A stretch of DNA of 32,652 bases from Bacteroidota bacterium. Lineage in GTDB: Bacteria > Bacteroidota > Bacteroidia > Bacteroidales > VadinHA17. The stretch covers positions 1-32,652 of the forward strand of contig JAUXED010000015.1 in NCBI GenBank assembly GCA_030618105.1, given 5' to 3'. Numbering within the stretch: position 1 is the stretch's first letter; every line of letters begins with the position of its first letter. The translations under genes and the position numbers were made by a program. Shown piece by piece: positions 18,101-24,786 of the stretch. The notes below the pieces were generated by a model. The model searched no databases. It worked only from the letters and a program-made list of their open reading frames with translations, and was not told the origin of the DNA.

Positions 18101-18972
18101 CAATGGAATATAAAACAAGAGAAAACCCTATCTATAAGGGTAAAGTTTCAATTAGTCAGGGACGATTTACATTTTCCTTTTTTGTGCCAAAAGATATTTC
18201 ATATGGTACAGGATTCGGTAAAATATTTTATTATGCTCAAAGCGACCTCAGTGATGCAAGCGGAAATGTTACACAAATACCGGTAAGTGGTTTTGCCGGT
18301 GAATTTATTGATGATAATACCGGACCTGTTATTAATCTTTATATGAATGATTCATCTTTCAGAAACGGTGGAATAACAGATGAAAGTCCTGTATTACTGG
18401 CATATATTCATGACCAGAAAGGTATAAATACAGTTGGTAACGGTATAGGTCATGATATTACAGCTTATATTGATAATGATCAATCTACAATGATGATCCT
18501 GAACGATTATTATGAAGCTGATCTGGACAGTTATATGAGCGGAACCGTTCAATATCCTTTACATGATCTTGATATAGGAGATCATACTCTTACGCTAAAA
18601 GTTTGGGATATCAGCAACAACTCATCAGAAGCCAGTATTATGTTCAGGGTTTTGGATAAGGAGAAACTCCTTTTTGGGCAAGTTATGAATTATCCAAATC
18701 CATTTTCAGACCATACTACTTTCTCGTTCGAGCACAATAAGCCAGGTGTCAATATGGAATTCAAACTTCAGATATTTTCCCTGTCAGGGCATCTGGTCAG
18801 GTCATTTATTAGGCAAATAACACCAAGTGGGTACCGAACCGAACCTATTGTATGGGATGGAAGAAACGAAAATGGGAAAAAATTATCAGCAGGAACATAC
18901 ATATATCGCATAATCGTTCGTTCTTCTGATGGAACAAACCAGGAAGTATCAGGAAAAATGATTATGTTCTGA
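15115..18972 (+). CDS. porU: type IX secretion system sortase PorU (gingipain-type C25 cysteine protease)
   Basis: PorU is the outer-membrane-associated protease that removes the C-terminal signal of T9SS cargo and links the cargo to a surface glycolipid. This 1285-aa protein has an N-terminal signal (about 1-26), a long all-beta N-terminal region, and a caspase-like C25 domain. The expected dyad is present: H788 in NYIGHGNERG and C822 in TATCEFSRFDD, 34 residues apart. The C-terminal 90 residues (MNYPNPFSDHTTFSF ... GTYIYRIIV) form a T9SS-type C-terminal domain, as in known PorU. porV follows after about 60 bp; the two proteins work together in the attachment complex. Confidence 0.96.
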   Translation: MHRSRHIKEIVLLLIFFLLKLQAGSQGIFIGFHVPWHDVTCLEKLPVNYNTHNKNTYYLTFDGATFPDQQTMFPNYENSITDNENLDESGIRLHILKTEPVPPEALKKIGNLEQLPVSFQINYYNYKQRKKQINHFDLIPLRINPASGKVEKLIDFVLEIVKTPGISKSIAKKGVKYSNQSVLNSGKWVKLKINKDGIYKLTYENLLEMGISDPSDPRIFGRGGMLPEENSIKTPDDIQENAIWMNSGDDQEFGPGDYILFYGKGPDTWYYDESNSMFSCKPHLYSRHSYYYVTSDAGTGKRITMDNEITDSPNTTTTQFDDYLFYEENIVNLIKSGKEWFEPIDSKSTHDFPFYFPNTIISSSCKVKIRVLARSQVSSNFTLATTGITNTINIGPVNIWSYTSDYAKANTLIFSFTSSSDNLILNLSYDDNGYSEAKTWLDFIEVNVRRELKMSEAQMHFRDISSVGPGNITLMKLKNGTTNTRIWDISDIYNIKQIPCNTAGDEMEFTIITDSLKEFIAFNDELFYTPDISQQRIDNQNLHGITQADMVIVTHNNFTNQAEELAQIHRDHDDITVSVVTPEQVYNEFSSGSPDVSAIRNFMKMLYDRAAIEKDIPKYLLLFGDGSYDNLSDHEENTAYILTYQSENSLTPTQSFVTDDFFGLLDDDEGGSNGLVDIGIGRLPVTTTEEAETMIDKIKNYISSETFGPWRNNICFIGDDEDNNLHMKDANILANTIDTAYPSFQIRKIFLDAFPQSTTPQGELYPEVNSAINNQVMSGSLIVNYIGHGNERGLAHERILETSDILSWKNFNKLPLFITATCEFSRFDDIEKEANGEITKKISAGELVLLNPDGGGIGLLSTTRLVYSSPNFILNRNFFKFAFEKDDDQKPLRLGDALRLTKNISGSGINKRNFTLLGDPALTLGYPKQFVVTDSLNGLDIITHIDTLKALGKVTISGHLEDISGQSIESFNGIIYPSVFDKPLTVTTLGNDGDSPMEYKTRENPIYKGKVSISQGRFTFSFFVPKDISYGTGFGKIFYYAQSDLSDASGNVTQIPVSGFAGEFIDDNTGPVINLYMNDSSFRNGGITDESPVLLAYIHDQKGINTVGNGIGHDITAYIDNDQSTMMILNDYYEADLDSYMSGTVQYPLHDLDIGDHTLTLKVWDISNNSSEASIMFRVLDKEKLLFGQVMNYPNPFSDHTTFSFEHNKPGVNMEFKLQIFSLSGHLVRSFIRQITPSGYRTEPIVWDGRNENGKKLSAGTYIYRIIVRSSDGTNQEVSGKMIMF

Positions 18973-19002
18973 ATTGAATTATCAAATTTAGAATGGAATT
19001 AA

Positions 19003-19010
19003 TATATTTG
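19003..19010 (+). promoter_or_regulatory. possible -7 box of porV
   Basis: TATATTTG matches TAnnTTTG and lies 21 nt before the GTG at 19032. It lies inside the ORF-track version of porV, which supports the later start. No well-spaced TTTG is visible upstream. Confidence 0.4.
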
Positions 19011-19031
19011 TCATCACAAAAAAAGAGTATA

Positions 19032-20210
19032 GTGAAAAGATATTATTTAAGTATTCTTACATTTTTTTTCGTCATTTTTGGAGCAACTGCTCAGATAACC
19101 ACCGGTGAAGTGACCGGCGAGATTAACACGATTCAATCTGTTGTGCCATTTCTTACTATTGCTCCCGATTCCAGGTCAGGAGCTATGGGAGACGTTGGAG
19201 TAGCTACTTCGCCTGATATTAATTCGCTTCACTGGAACGCTGCAAAATACGCTTTTATTGACGGTGATGGCGGGCTGGGACTTTCATATTCTCCCTGGCT
19301 CAGGAACCTTGTGCCGGATATCAACCTTGCATCACTTACAGCTTATAAAAGGATTGATGATAAACAGGTAATTAGCGGATCATTGCTCTATTTCTCTCTG
19401 GGGAATATCACTTTTACAGATATTTTCGGGAATACTTTGCGAAATTTCAATCCAAATGAGTTTGCAGTTGATTTATCGTACTCAAGAAAATTTTCAGATA
19501 ATATTTCAGGAGCAATCGCTTTCAGGTATATCTATTCAAACCTTACAGGAGGAACACATGTAGGGGGAACTGAAACTAAACCCGGCACATCAATTGCTGC
19601 CGACCTGGGAACTTATTACCAGAAAGAAATTTCGCTACTTGACAAGGAAACTATGCTACGACTGGGTTTAAGTATTTCAAATATGGGCTCAAAAATGAGC
19701 TATACCGATGATCAGGATCCGGATTTTATACCAATAAATATGAGATTCGGAGGTTCCCTGGAATTTGAACTTGATAAGTATAATTCAATTACTATAGCTG
19801 CAGATATCAATAAACTGCTTGTTCCTACGCCTCCTGTTTATGATTCCGCCGGTGTTAATATCATTTATGGAATGGATCCTGATGTATCTGTACCTGCAGG
19901 AATGATTCAGTCGTTTTATGATGCTCCCGGAGGATTTAAAGAGGAAATGCATGAAATAATCTACTCTTTAGGTTTAGAATACTGGTATTCCGGACAATTC
20001 GCTATTAGAGCAGGGTACTTCAACGAACATGAAACCAAAGGGAACAGGCAATTTTTTACAGCAGGACTTGGGCTAAAGCTAAATGTTTTCTCTCTTGATT
20101 TTGCTTACCTCGTCCCCACAGCGCAAAACCATCCTTTGGCAAGAACCCTCAGGTTCTCATTATCCTTCGAATTCGATACCTTCAGAAAACTTAATAATAA
20201 TACTGAATAA
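19032..20210 (+). CDS. porV: type IX secretion system outer-membrane protein PorV (LptO)
   Basis: PorV is a FadL-like 14-strand outer-membrane barrel that shuttles T9SS cargo from the translocon to the PorU attachment complex. The start is placed at the GTG at 19032, which yields a standard signal peptide (VKRYYLSILTFFFVIFGATAQ). The track start at 18993 adds 13 residues that cover a promoter-like box. The mature N-terminus carries the family signature 'TIAPDSRSGAMGDVGVATSPD' and 'SLHWNAAKYAF', and the C-terminus ends in barrel strands rich in Phe. The stop overlaps the ispF ATG by one base (TAATG), so ispF is probably translationally coupled. Confidence 0.95.
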   Translation: MKRYYLSILTFFFVIFGATAQITTGEVTGEINTIQSVVPFLTIAPDSRSGAMGDVGVATSPDINSLHWNAAKYAFIDGDGGLGLSYSPWLRNLVPDINLASLTAYKRIDDKQVISGSLLYFSLGNITFTDIFGNTLRNFNPNEFAVDLSYSRKFSDNISGAIAFRYIYSNLTGGTHVGGTETKPGTSIAADLGTYYQKEISLLDKETMLRLGLSISNMGSKMSYTDDQDPDFIPINMRFGGSLEFELDKYNSITIAADINKLLVPTPPVYDSAGVNIIYGMDPDVSVPAGMIQSFYDAPGGFKEEMHEIIYSLGLEYWYSGQFAIRAGYFNEHETKGNRQFFTAGLGLKLNVFSLDFAYLVPTAQNHPLARTLRFSLSFEFDTFRKLNNNTE

Positions 20211-20716
20211 TGAATCTTCGAATTGGATTCGGTTACGATGTTCATCAATTGGCAAAAGGACATAACCTTTGTCTTGGGGGATTAATGATACCACACAAAA
20301 AAGGAACCGTGGGGCATTCAGATGGAGATGTATTGATTCATTCGATATGCGATGCCTTGCTTGGTGCTGCAAACCTGCACGATATCGGGCATCATTTTCC
20401 CGATAATTCAAAGGAATATAAAGGGATAGACAGCAAGATCCTTCTACAAAAAACCATAAAACTACTTAACGACCAAGACTATAAAATAATAAATATTGAT
20501 TCAACAATCTGTCTGGAAGAACCAAAAATAAAGGATTCAATACCTGATATGAAGAAAATTCTTGCCGGAGTTATGAAGCAAAATGTTGAAAATATCTCAA
20601 TAAAAGCAACTACATCAGAAAAAATGGGTTTTATCGGCAAAACAGATGGAATTGCCGCTTATGCCATCGCCTTAATTCATAAACCCACTAAAGAGTTAAA
20701 AGTTGAAAGTTTGTAA
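20210..20716 (+). CDS. ispF: 2-C-methyl-D-erythritol 2,4-cyclodiphosphate synthase
   Basis: This cytoplasmic enzyme of the MEP isoprenoid pathway cyclises CDP-ME 2-phosphate, releasing CMP. Signatures are 'GFGYDVHQL' near the N-terminus (the metal-binding D-x-H pair), 'HSDGDVLIHSICDALLGAA', and 'KATTSEKMGFIGK' near 140. The length of 168 aa is slightly above the usual 155-160. The extra last residues (KELKVESL) are encoded by the first unit of a 16-bp tandem repeat that continues past the stop, so repeat DNA appears to have replaced the original C-terminal codons. It overlaps porV by one base. Confidence 0.96.
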   Translation: MNLRIGFGYDVHQLAKGHNLCLGGLMIPHKKGTVGHSDGDVLIHSICDALLGAANLHDIGHHFPDNSKEYKGIDSKILLQKTIKLLNDQDYKIINIDSTICLEEPKIKDSIPDMKKILAGVMKQNVENISIKATTSEKMGFIGKTDGIAAYAIALIHKPTKELKVESL

Positions 20717-20741
20717 AGTTAAAAGTTTGTAAAGTTCAACG
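20694..20741. repeat. 16-bp tandem array overlapping the ispF 3' end
   Basis: Three 16-bp units (agttaaaagttgaaag, tttgtaaagttaaaag, tttgtaaagttcaacg) are built from related octamers. The first unit and part of the second are inside the ispF coding region. Confidence 0.8.
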
Positions 20742-20754
20742 CTTACTTTTAACT

Positions 20755-20826
20755 ATTCCCTCTATTCCCTTTACTCCCTTTATTCCCTTTATCCCCTCTA
20801 CTCCCTCTACTCCCTCTACTCCCTTT
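20755..20826. repeat. 9-bp tandem array, 8 units (family shared with 24267-24320)
   Basis: Units are attccctct, attcccttt, actcccttt, attcccttt, atcccctct, actccctct (twice) and actcccttt. The array ends inside the stop codon of the minus-strand lipoprotein gene. The unit attccctct is the exact reverse complement of the agagggaat unit at 24276. Confidence 0.9.
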
Positions 20827-21271
20827 ATATCCTTTTGAATTCAGCCGAAACATTATCCTTTTCCCCACTACCATCGTCTACCTCATACACAAAATCTATA
20901 GTACTTAAGTCACCGGCTATGGTTCCTTCGCCGGATATTTCATTCCCGTCTACTACCTGAACATAGATATCTATTTTGTATCCATCCAAAATGCCTTTTA
21001 CTTCAGTGTCAACGCCAAGATTATAAAAATTACTTAAAATTACCTTAGTACTGTCAAGAGGCTCTTTTGAAATATCAACCAGAAAATTGGACTTTCCATA
21101 GATTGCACTAATTTCAGTACTTCTCCATGTATCAACAATATTGTCTCTTGGATCATCACTGTTATCAGGATCAATATCCTCACCAAACTCACATGACGTA
21201 ACCAACAACATTACTGACAAAATGCCGGCTAAATTTTTAATTAATTTGTTATTAATCATTTGATTATTCAT
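20825..21271 (-). CDS. small hypothetical lipoprotein
   Basis: I do not recognise a family. The 148-aa product has a lipoprotein signal peptide with lipobox LVTSC and Cys27, so the mature protein is probably anchored in the outer or inner membrane facing the periplasm. After the cysteine comes an acidic linker (EDIDPDNSDDPRD), then a probable small beta domain beginning 'NIVDTWRSTEI', a pattern common in Bacteroidota lipocalin-like lipoproteins. It is framed by repeat arrays on both sides: a 9-bp array ends in its stop codon and octamers lie upstream. The ATG at 21259 is an alternative start. Confidence 0.7.
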   Translation of the reverse strand: MNNQMINNKLIKNLAGILSVMLLVTSCEFGEDIDPDNSDDPRDNIVDTWRSTEISAIYGKSNFLVDISKEPLDSTKVILSNFYNLGVDTEVKGILDGYKIDIYVQVVDGNEISGEGTIAGDLSTIDFVYEVDDGSGEKDNVSAEFKRI

Positions 21272-21282
21272 AATGTAATAAG

Positions 21283-21335
21283 TTGATTTGTTAATTTGTT
21301 GATTTGTTAATTTGTTACTGGTTACTGGTTACTGG
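21283..21335. repeat. octamer array joined to heptamer array
   Basis: Four octamers alternate ttgatttg and ttaatttg (21283-21314), then switch directly to three ttactgg heptamers (21315-21335). A degenerate ttactggt copy also lies upstream of folC near 2877-2905. Confidence 0.85.
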
Positions 21336-21380
21336 TGGTTCGTACCATCGTCTCGCTCCTTAATCTCTTCCCCCTCAGCC

Positions 21381-21399
21381 AGCCGAATGCAATTCGGCT
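21381..21399. repeat. perfect 8-bp hairpin
   Basis: AGCCGAAT and ATTCGGCT flank a 3-nt loop (gca). There is no adjacent T tract on either strand, so it resembles a short palindromic element rather than a standard terminator. Confidence 0.6.
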
Positions 21400-21419
21400 C
21401 TACTTCGTACTATCATACC

Positions 21420-21555
21420 ATCGTTTTATCGTTCTATCGTTCCATCGTTCCATCGTTCCATCGTTCTATCGTTCCATCGTTCCATCGTTCCATCGTTCCA
21501 TCGTTCCATCGTTCTATCGTTCCATCGTTCCATCGTTCTATCGTTCCATCGTTCC
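21420..21555. repeat. octamer tandem array atcgttcc, 17 units
   Basis: Seventeen uninterrupted 8-bp units cover 136 bp: mostly atcgttcc, four atcgttct and a first unit atcgtttt, preceded by a degenerate atcatacc. There are no spacers. All three frames read the same octapeptide cycle (RSIVPSFH), which creates two spurious ORFs. Confidence 0.95.
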
Positions 21556-21574
21556 ATCTCCTCTTCTCATCTTC

Positions 21575-23602
21575 TCATCTTCTCCTTTCCTCCTCTACAA
21601 CCCTATTCACTAATTCTTCATCTGCAACAACCGGAATTGTCACCTTCATATCCGGGGTTTTTTCCATCTCCCGTCTGGCTGCAAATATTGCTTCACTATT
21701 CCTTGCCCAGCTTCGACGGGCAATTCCATTATTAACATCCCAGTGAAGCATTCTCTTCAACCGGGTATCAGCCTGGTCAGATCCATCGAGCACCAATCCA
21801 AAACCGCCATTTATAACTTCACCCCAGCCAACACCACCTCCGTTATGAAGCGAAACCCATGTAGCACCACGAAAAGCATCACCAATAACATTTTGAACAG
21901 CCATGTCTGCAGTAAAACATGAACCGTCATAAATATTGGAAGTTTCACGATAAGGAGAATCCGTACCGGAAACATCATGATGATCACGACCAAGCACAAT
22001 TGGAGCAGACACTTTCCCGTCACGTATCGCCTGGTTAAACTTCAATGCAATATTGGTCCTGCCCTCACAATCGGCATAAAGGATCCGTGCCTGCGATCCA
22101 ACTACCAGGTTATTTCGACCTGCCTCCTTTATCCAGTGAATATTATCCATCATCTGTCGTTTTATCTCGTCAGGTGCAGCAGATACTAATTCCTCAAGCA
22201 CCTCCCGGGCAATTATATCCGTTAATTCAAGGTCTTTAGGATCGGAAGATGTGCAAACCCAGCGAAAAGGACCAAAGCCATAATCAAAGAACAAGGGACC
22301 CATAATATCCTGGACATATGAATTATAACTATACGAGCCGTCCTGCTTAAAAATATCAGCACCTGCCCTGCCCGATTCAAGCAGGAATGCATTCCCGTAA
22401 TCCCAGAAATACATACCCCGCTTAGATAAAATATTTATAGCATCTACCTGCCGGCGCAGTGATTCCCGGACTTTTTCTTTGAATTTCTCAGAGTTGTTTG
22501 TCATCATCCCATTCGACTCCTCAAAGGTCAGTCCAACCGGGTAATATCCTCCTGCCCAGGGATTATGTAATGATGTCTGATCCGATCCAAGTTCAACCCT
22601 GATATCCTCTTTAACAAACTTCTCCCAAAGATCAACAATATTCCCATGATAAGCCATGGAGGCCGGTTCTTTCAATTCCTTTGCTTTCTTTAGTCTCATA
22701 ATCAACTTATCAAGATCGTCAAATACCTCATTTACCCAACCCTGCGATTTCCTTTTTTCAATTGCTTTTCTGTTAACTTCTGCCACAACACAAATTGCTC
22801 CGGCTATTACGGTAGCCTTTGGCTGAGCTCCCGACATTCCGCCAAGTCCGGATGTAACAAAGACTTTCCCTTTCAGATCACTCTCTCCGGAATCTCCGAT
22901 CCTGCGCCCGGCATTCAGGACAGTAATTGTAGTTCCATGAACAATACCCTGGGGTCCGATATACATAAACGAACCGGCTGTCATCTGACCATATTGGGAT
23001 ACTCCAAGTGCATTGAATTTTTCATATTGTTCGGGGCTGGAATAGTTCGGGACAACCATCCCGTTTGTTACCACAACCCTGGGCGCTTCTCTGTGTGATG
23101 GGAATAATCCCAATGGATGACCGGAATAAAGTACGAGAGTTTGCTCATCGGTCATTTTAGCCAGATATTCCATTGTTAATAAATACTGAGCCCAGTTTTG
23201 AAAAACAGCACCGTTACCACCGTATGTTATCAGTTCATGCGGATACTGGGCAACAACATGGTCAAGATTATTACTAAGCATTAGCATGATAGCAGCCGCA
23301 TGTACCGATTTATGTGGGAAATCATTGATACTGCGTGCTGTAATCCGGTAACCGGGCATGAAACGGTACATGTAAATCCTTCCGTAAGTATAAAGTTCTT
23401 CTGCAAACTCCGGTGCAAGAATTTCATGATGTTTCTCCGGGAAATACCGTAAGGCATTATGAAGAGCCAGCTTTTTTTCTTCAGTCGTTAGAATATCCCT
23501 CCGCCTTGGGGCATGACTAACTTTGTGATCATATGGTTTAATATCAGGAAGTTCATCCGGGATCCCTTGCAATACTTGTTTTTTGAATTCTCTATTGTTC
23601 AT
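21575..23602 (-). CDS. hutU: urocanate hydratase, eukaryote-like long form
   Basis: Urocanase converts urocanate to imidazolonepropionate with tightly bound NAD+, the second step of histidine breakdown. The 675-aa length and motifs such as 'VVGSQARILYADCEGR', 'RDHHDVSGTDSPYRETSNIYDG' and 'GGGVGWGEVINGGFGLVLDG' match the animal-type enzyme more than the about 555-aa Pseudomonas type. The Cys of the bacterial 'ARICWLG' motif is Leu here, with a Cys four residues further on. No hutH, hutI or formiminotransferase gene is in the window. The last residues (VVEEERRR) run into GA-rich repeat DNA just past the stop. Confidence 0.95.
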   Translation of the reverse strand: MNNREFKKQVLQGIPDELPDIKPYDHKVSHAPRRRDILTTEEKKLALHNALRYFPEKHHEILAPEFAEELYTYGRIYMYRFMPGYRITARSINDFPHKSVHAAAIMLMLSNNLDHVVAQYPHELITYGGNGAVFQNWAQYLLTMEYLAKMTDEQTLVLYSGHPLGLFPSHREAPRVVVTNGMVVPNYSSPEQYEKFNALGVSQYGQMTAGSFMYIGPQGIVHGTTITVLNAGRRIGDSGESDLKGKVFVTSGLGGMSGAQPKATVIAGAICVVAEVNRKAIEKRKSQGWVNEVFDDLDKLIMRLKKAKELKEPASMAYHGNIVDLWEKFVKEDIRVELGSDQTSLHNPWAGGYYPVGLTFEESNGMMTNNSEKFKEKVRESLRRQVDAINILSKRGMYFWDYGNAFLLESGRAGADIFKQDGSYSYNSYVQDIMGPLFFDYGFGPFRWVCTSSDPKDLELTDIIAREVLEELVSAAPDEIKRQMMDNIHWIKEAGRNNLVVGSQARILYADCEGRTNIALKFNQAIRDGKVSAPIVLGRDHHDVSGTDSPYRETSNIYDGSCFTADMAVQNVIGDAFRGATWVSLHNGGGVGWGEVINGGFGLVLDGSDQADTRLKRMLHWDVNNGIARRSWARNSEAIFAARREMEKTPDMKVTIPVVADEELVNRVVEEERRR

Positions 23603-23661
23603 ATGAAATTGCTATTTTTGTTTTCGGTTCATCACTGTAAAATTACAATTTTAAAAAAGAT

Positions 23662-24189
23662 ATGAGAAAAATAATCATAAAAAGGACTCTGTGGATTTAT
23701 TGTTTAATTATTATCCTTATGGGAACAGGATCCCTTTTAGTGATTGATACAAAAAACAAAATAATTCATAAAGGGGAACTGGCTGATAAAGTATTTGAGC
23801 AAATTTGCAAATCATACAAAGAAAGGCTCTCGCTGGCAAAACAAGTTTTTCCGGATGCTCTTAAATTAGAAAAGATAACTGTCCCGGCTATTCAACCTGT
23901 ATCATCCGGTTCTAATACAAATAATGAAAACTCTATTTACGATTATTTTAAGGCAAATATGCACTTCCAGAGAAGACTTGATAGTATTATTTTGCTGGCA
24001 TCCAACAGTGAAGAATCAAATGAAATAATAGAGTTTAAGCTTAAGAATAATGCAAAAGAGATTTACCGGTTAAAATCAAGCTACCATAAATATGCAAAAG
24101 ATTACAACACATTCATAAAACAATTTCCCAGGAATTATTATGCCAACATCCTGAATTTCGCACCAAAGGTATATTATGATATAGATTAA
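23662..24189 (+). CDS. divergent LemA-like membrane protein
   Basis: This 175-aa protein has one N-terminal membrane segment (about residues 9-30) and an otherwise helical, charged body. Its C-terminus, 'YHKYAKDYNTFIKQFPRNYYANIL', aligns by eye with 'NEATRQYNTYIRKFPKNIVAAIF' of the true LemA protein encoded 0.6 kb downstream, so I read it as a degenerate LemA paralogue. It lacks the lipobox and the usual LemA N-terminal 'RRADLIPNLVNTVKGYA' motif. LemA-fold proteins have no firmly known function in bacteria. It is divergent from hutU; TATTTTTG at 23613-23620 could be its -7 box, but no spaced -33 element is clear. Confidence 0.65.
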   Translation: MRKIIIKRTLWIYCLIIILMGTGSLLVIDTKNKIIHKGELADKVFEQICKSYKERLSLAKQVFPDALKLEKITVPAIQPVSSGSNTNNENSIYDYFKANMHFQRRLDSIILLASNSEESNEIIEFKLKNNAKEIYRLKSSYHKYAKDYNTFIKQFPRNYYANILNFAPKVYYDID

Positions 24190-24236
24190 ACCTGCGTACA
24201 AGCCTTAAACTTTTAGGTTCTTCAGGATAATGGGGT

Positions 24237-24268
24237 TGGAATGATGGAATGGTGGAAGAATGGAATAG
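24237..24268. repeat. octamer array tggaatgr, 4 units
   Basis: Units tggaatga, tggaatgg, tggaagaa and tggaatag run directly into the 9-bp array. A near-identical stretch recurs about 150 bp further on (tggaatggtggaagaatgga). Confidence 0.8.
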
Positions 24269-24320
24269 AGGGGATAGAGGGAATAAAGGGATTAGAGGGG
24301 ATAAAGGGATTAGAGGGAAT
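24267..24320. repeat. 9-bp tandem array, 6 units (inverse of the 20755-20826 family)
   Basis: Units are agaggggat, agagggaat, aaagggatt, agaggggat, aaagggatt and agagggaat. They are the reverse complement of the 9-bp units found 3.5 kb away after ispF. Confidence 0.9.
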
Positions 24321-24425
24321 AATGCTTGCCATGTGAAATTTGAGGCATGAAAATATTTCACCAGGGAAGGAGCTATTTCTACAGGGGAATACTGGAATGG
24401 TGGAAGAATGGAAATAGAAGAATTG

Positions 24426-24457
24426 TGATGCAGTGATGCGGTGTTGCAGTGAGGCAG
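24426..24457. repeat. octamer array tgatgcag, 4 units
   Basis: Units are tgatgcag, tgatgcgg, tgttgcag and tgaggcag. It lies 31 bp upstream of the purine-rich words and the KilA-N remnant. Confidence 0.8.
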
Positions 24458-24535
24458 TGTGAAAAGCAAAGAGCAGAGAACAAAAACCTCATAGCCTGTC
24501 CCGAACTTGATTCTGGAAGCAGGTTGTGGGAAGGA

Positions 24536-24649
24536 CTGTGGGAACAATTAAATAATCCGAATTTTAAAAGCATCGAATTCGATGCGTTTAGAAATGAATC
24601 AGGCTCAAATAGTTTTACTCTTACTCCTAAAAAATGGATTGAATCAACG
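24536..24649 (+). pseudogene. KilA-N domain protein fragment
   Basis: Thirty-eight codons read LWEQLNNPNFKSIEFD ... NSFTLTPKKWIEST, which I recognise as the start of the KilA-N DNA-binding domain of Bacteroidota proteins. Intact members continue with 'NAIGIISKSGRYGGT', but here the similarity ends abruptly after WIEST and the frame stops 11 codons later. Upstream there is no N-terminal sequence, only repeat DNA. It is therefore a remnant, probably of a phage or mobile-element-associated gene, truncated at both ends. The recognition is from memory of the family. Confidence 0.7.
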
Positions 24650-24740
24650 AAACACCAACACTTTTACATTAGCAACAATAGTTAAAAAAATCTAATGAAA
24701 CACAAACCCACAGAAATTATTTAAATCCTTTCTTTATGCA

Positions 24741-24748
24741 TAACTTTG
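24741..24748 (+). promoter_or_regulatory. possible -7 box of lemA
   Basis: TAACTTTG matches TAnnTTTG and lies 38 nt before the lemA ATG. There is no TTTG at -33. Confidence 0.4.
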
Positions 24749-24786
24749 TCGCCTTAACAAATCATCCTTTTTAAATAAAAACAATT

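Larger units (their letters stand above)
21272..21574. other. 300-bp gap made almost entirely of tandem repeats
   Basis: Between the lipoprotein and urocanate hydratase genes (both minus strand) lie, in order: an octamer array (21283-21314), a heptamer array (21315-21335), a perfect 8-bp hairpin (21381-21399) and a 17-unit octamer array (21420-21555). The plus-strand ORFs reported here merely translate the repeats. Confidence 0.85.
24190..24786. other. 600-bp gap with repeat arrays and a gene remnant
   Basis: No intact gene is present. In order it holds: an octamer array (24237-24268) running into a 9-bp array (24267-24320), a 7-bp stem hairpin (24333-24339 with 24355-24361), a near copy of the tggaatgg words at about 24392-24415, another octamer array (24426-24457), a KilA-N gene fragment (24536-24649) and the lemA promoter region. 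The ORFs on the minus strand only translate the repeats. Confidence 0.75.

Noticed and set aside
21420-21555. CRISPR array
   Set aside because: Units are 8 bp with no spacers, and no cas gene is present; the same holds for the other arrays.
21312-21746. 144-aa and 92-aa ORFs rich in RSIVPSFH
   Set aside because: They only translate the octamer array, which stays open in every frame, and overlap hutU on the opposite strand.
24113-24573. Minus-strand ORFs of 144 and 64 aa in the lemA upstream gap
   Set aside because: They translate the 9-bp and 8-bp arrays in antisense and overlap the LemA-like gene.
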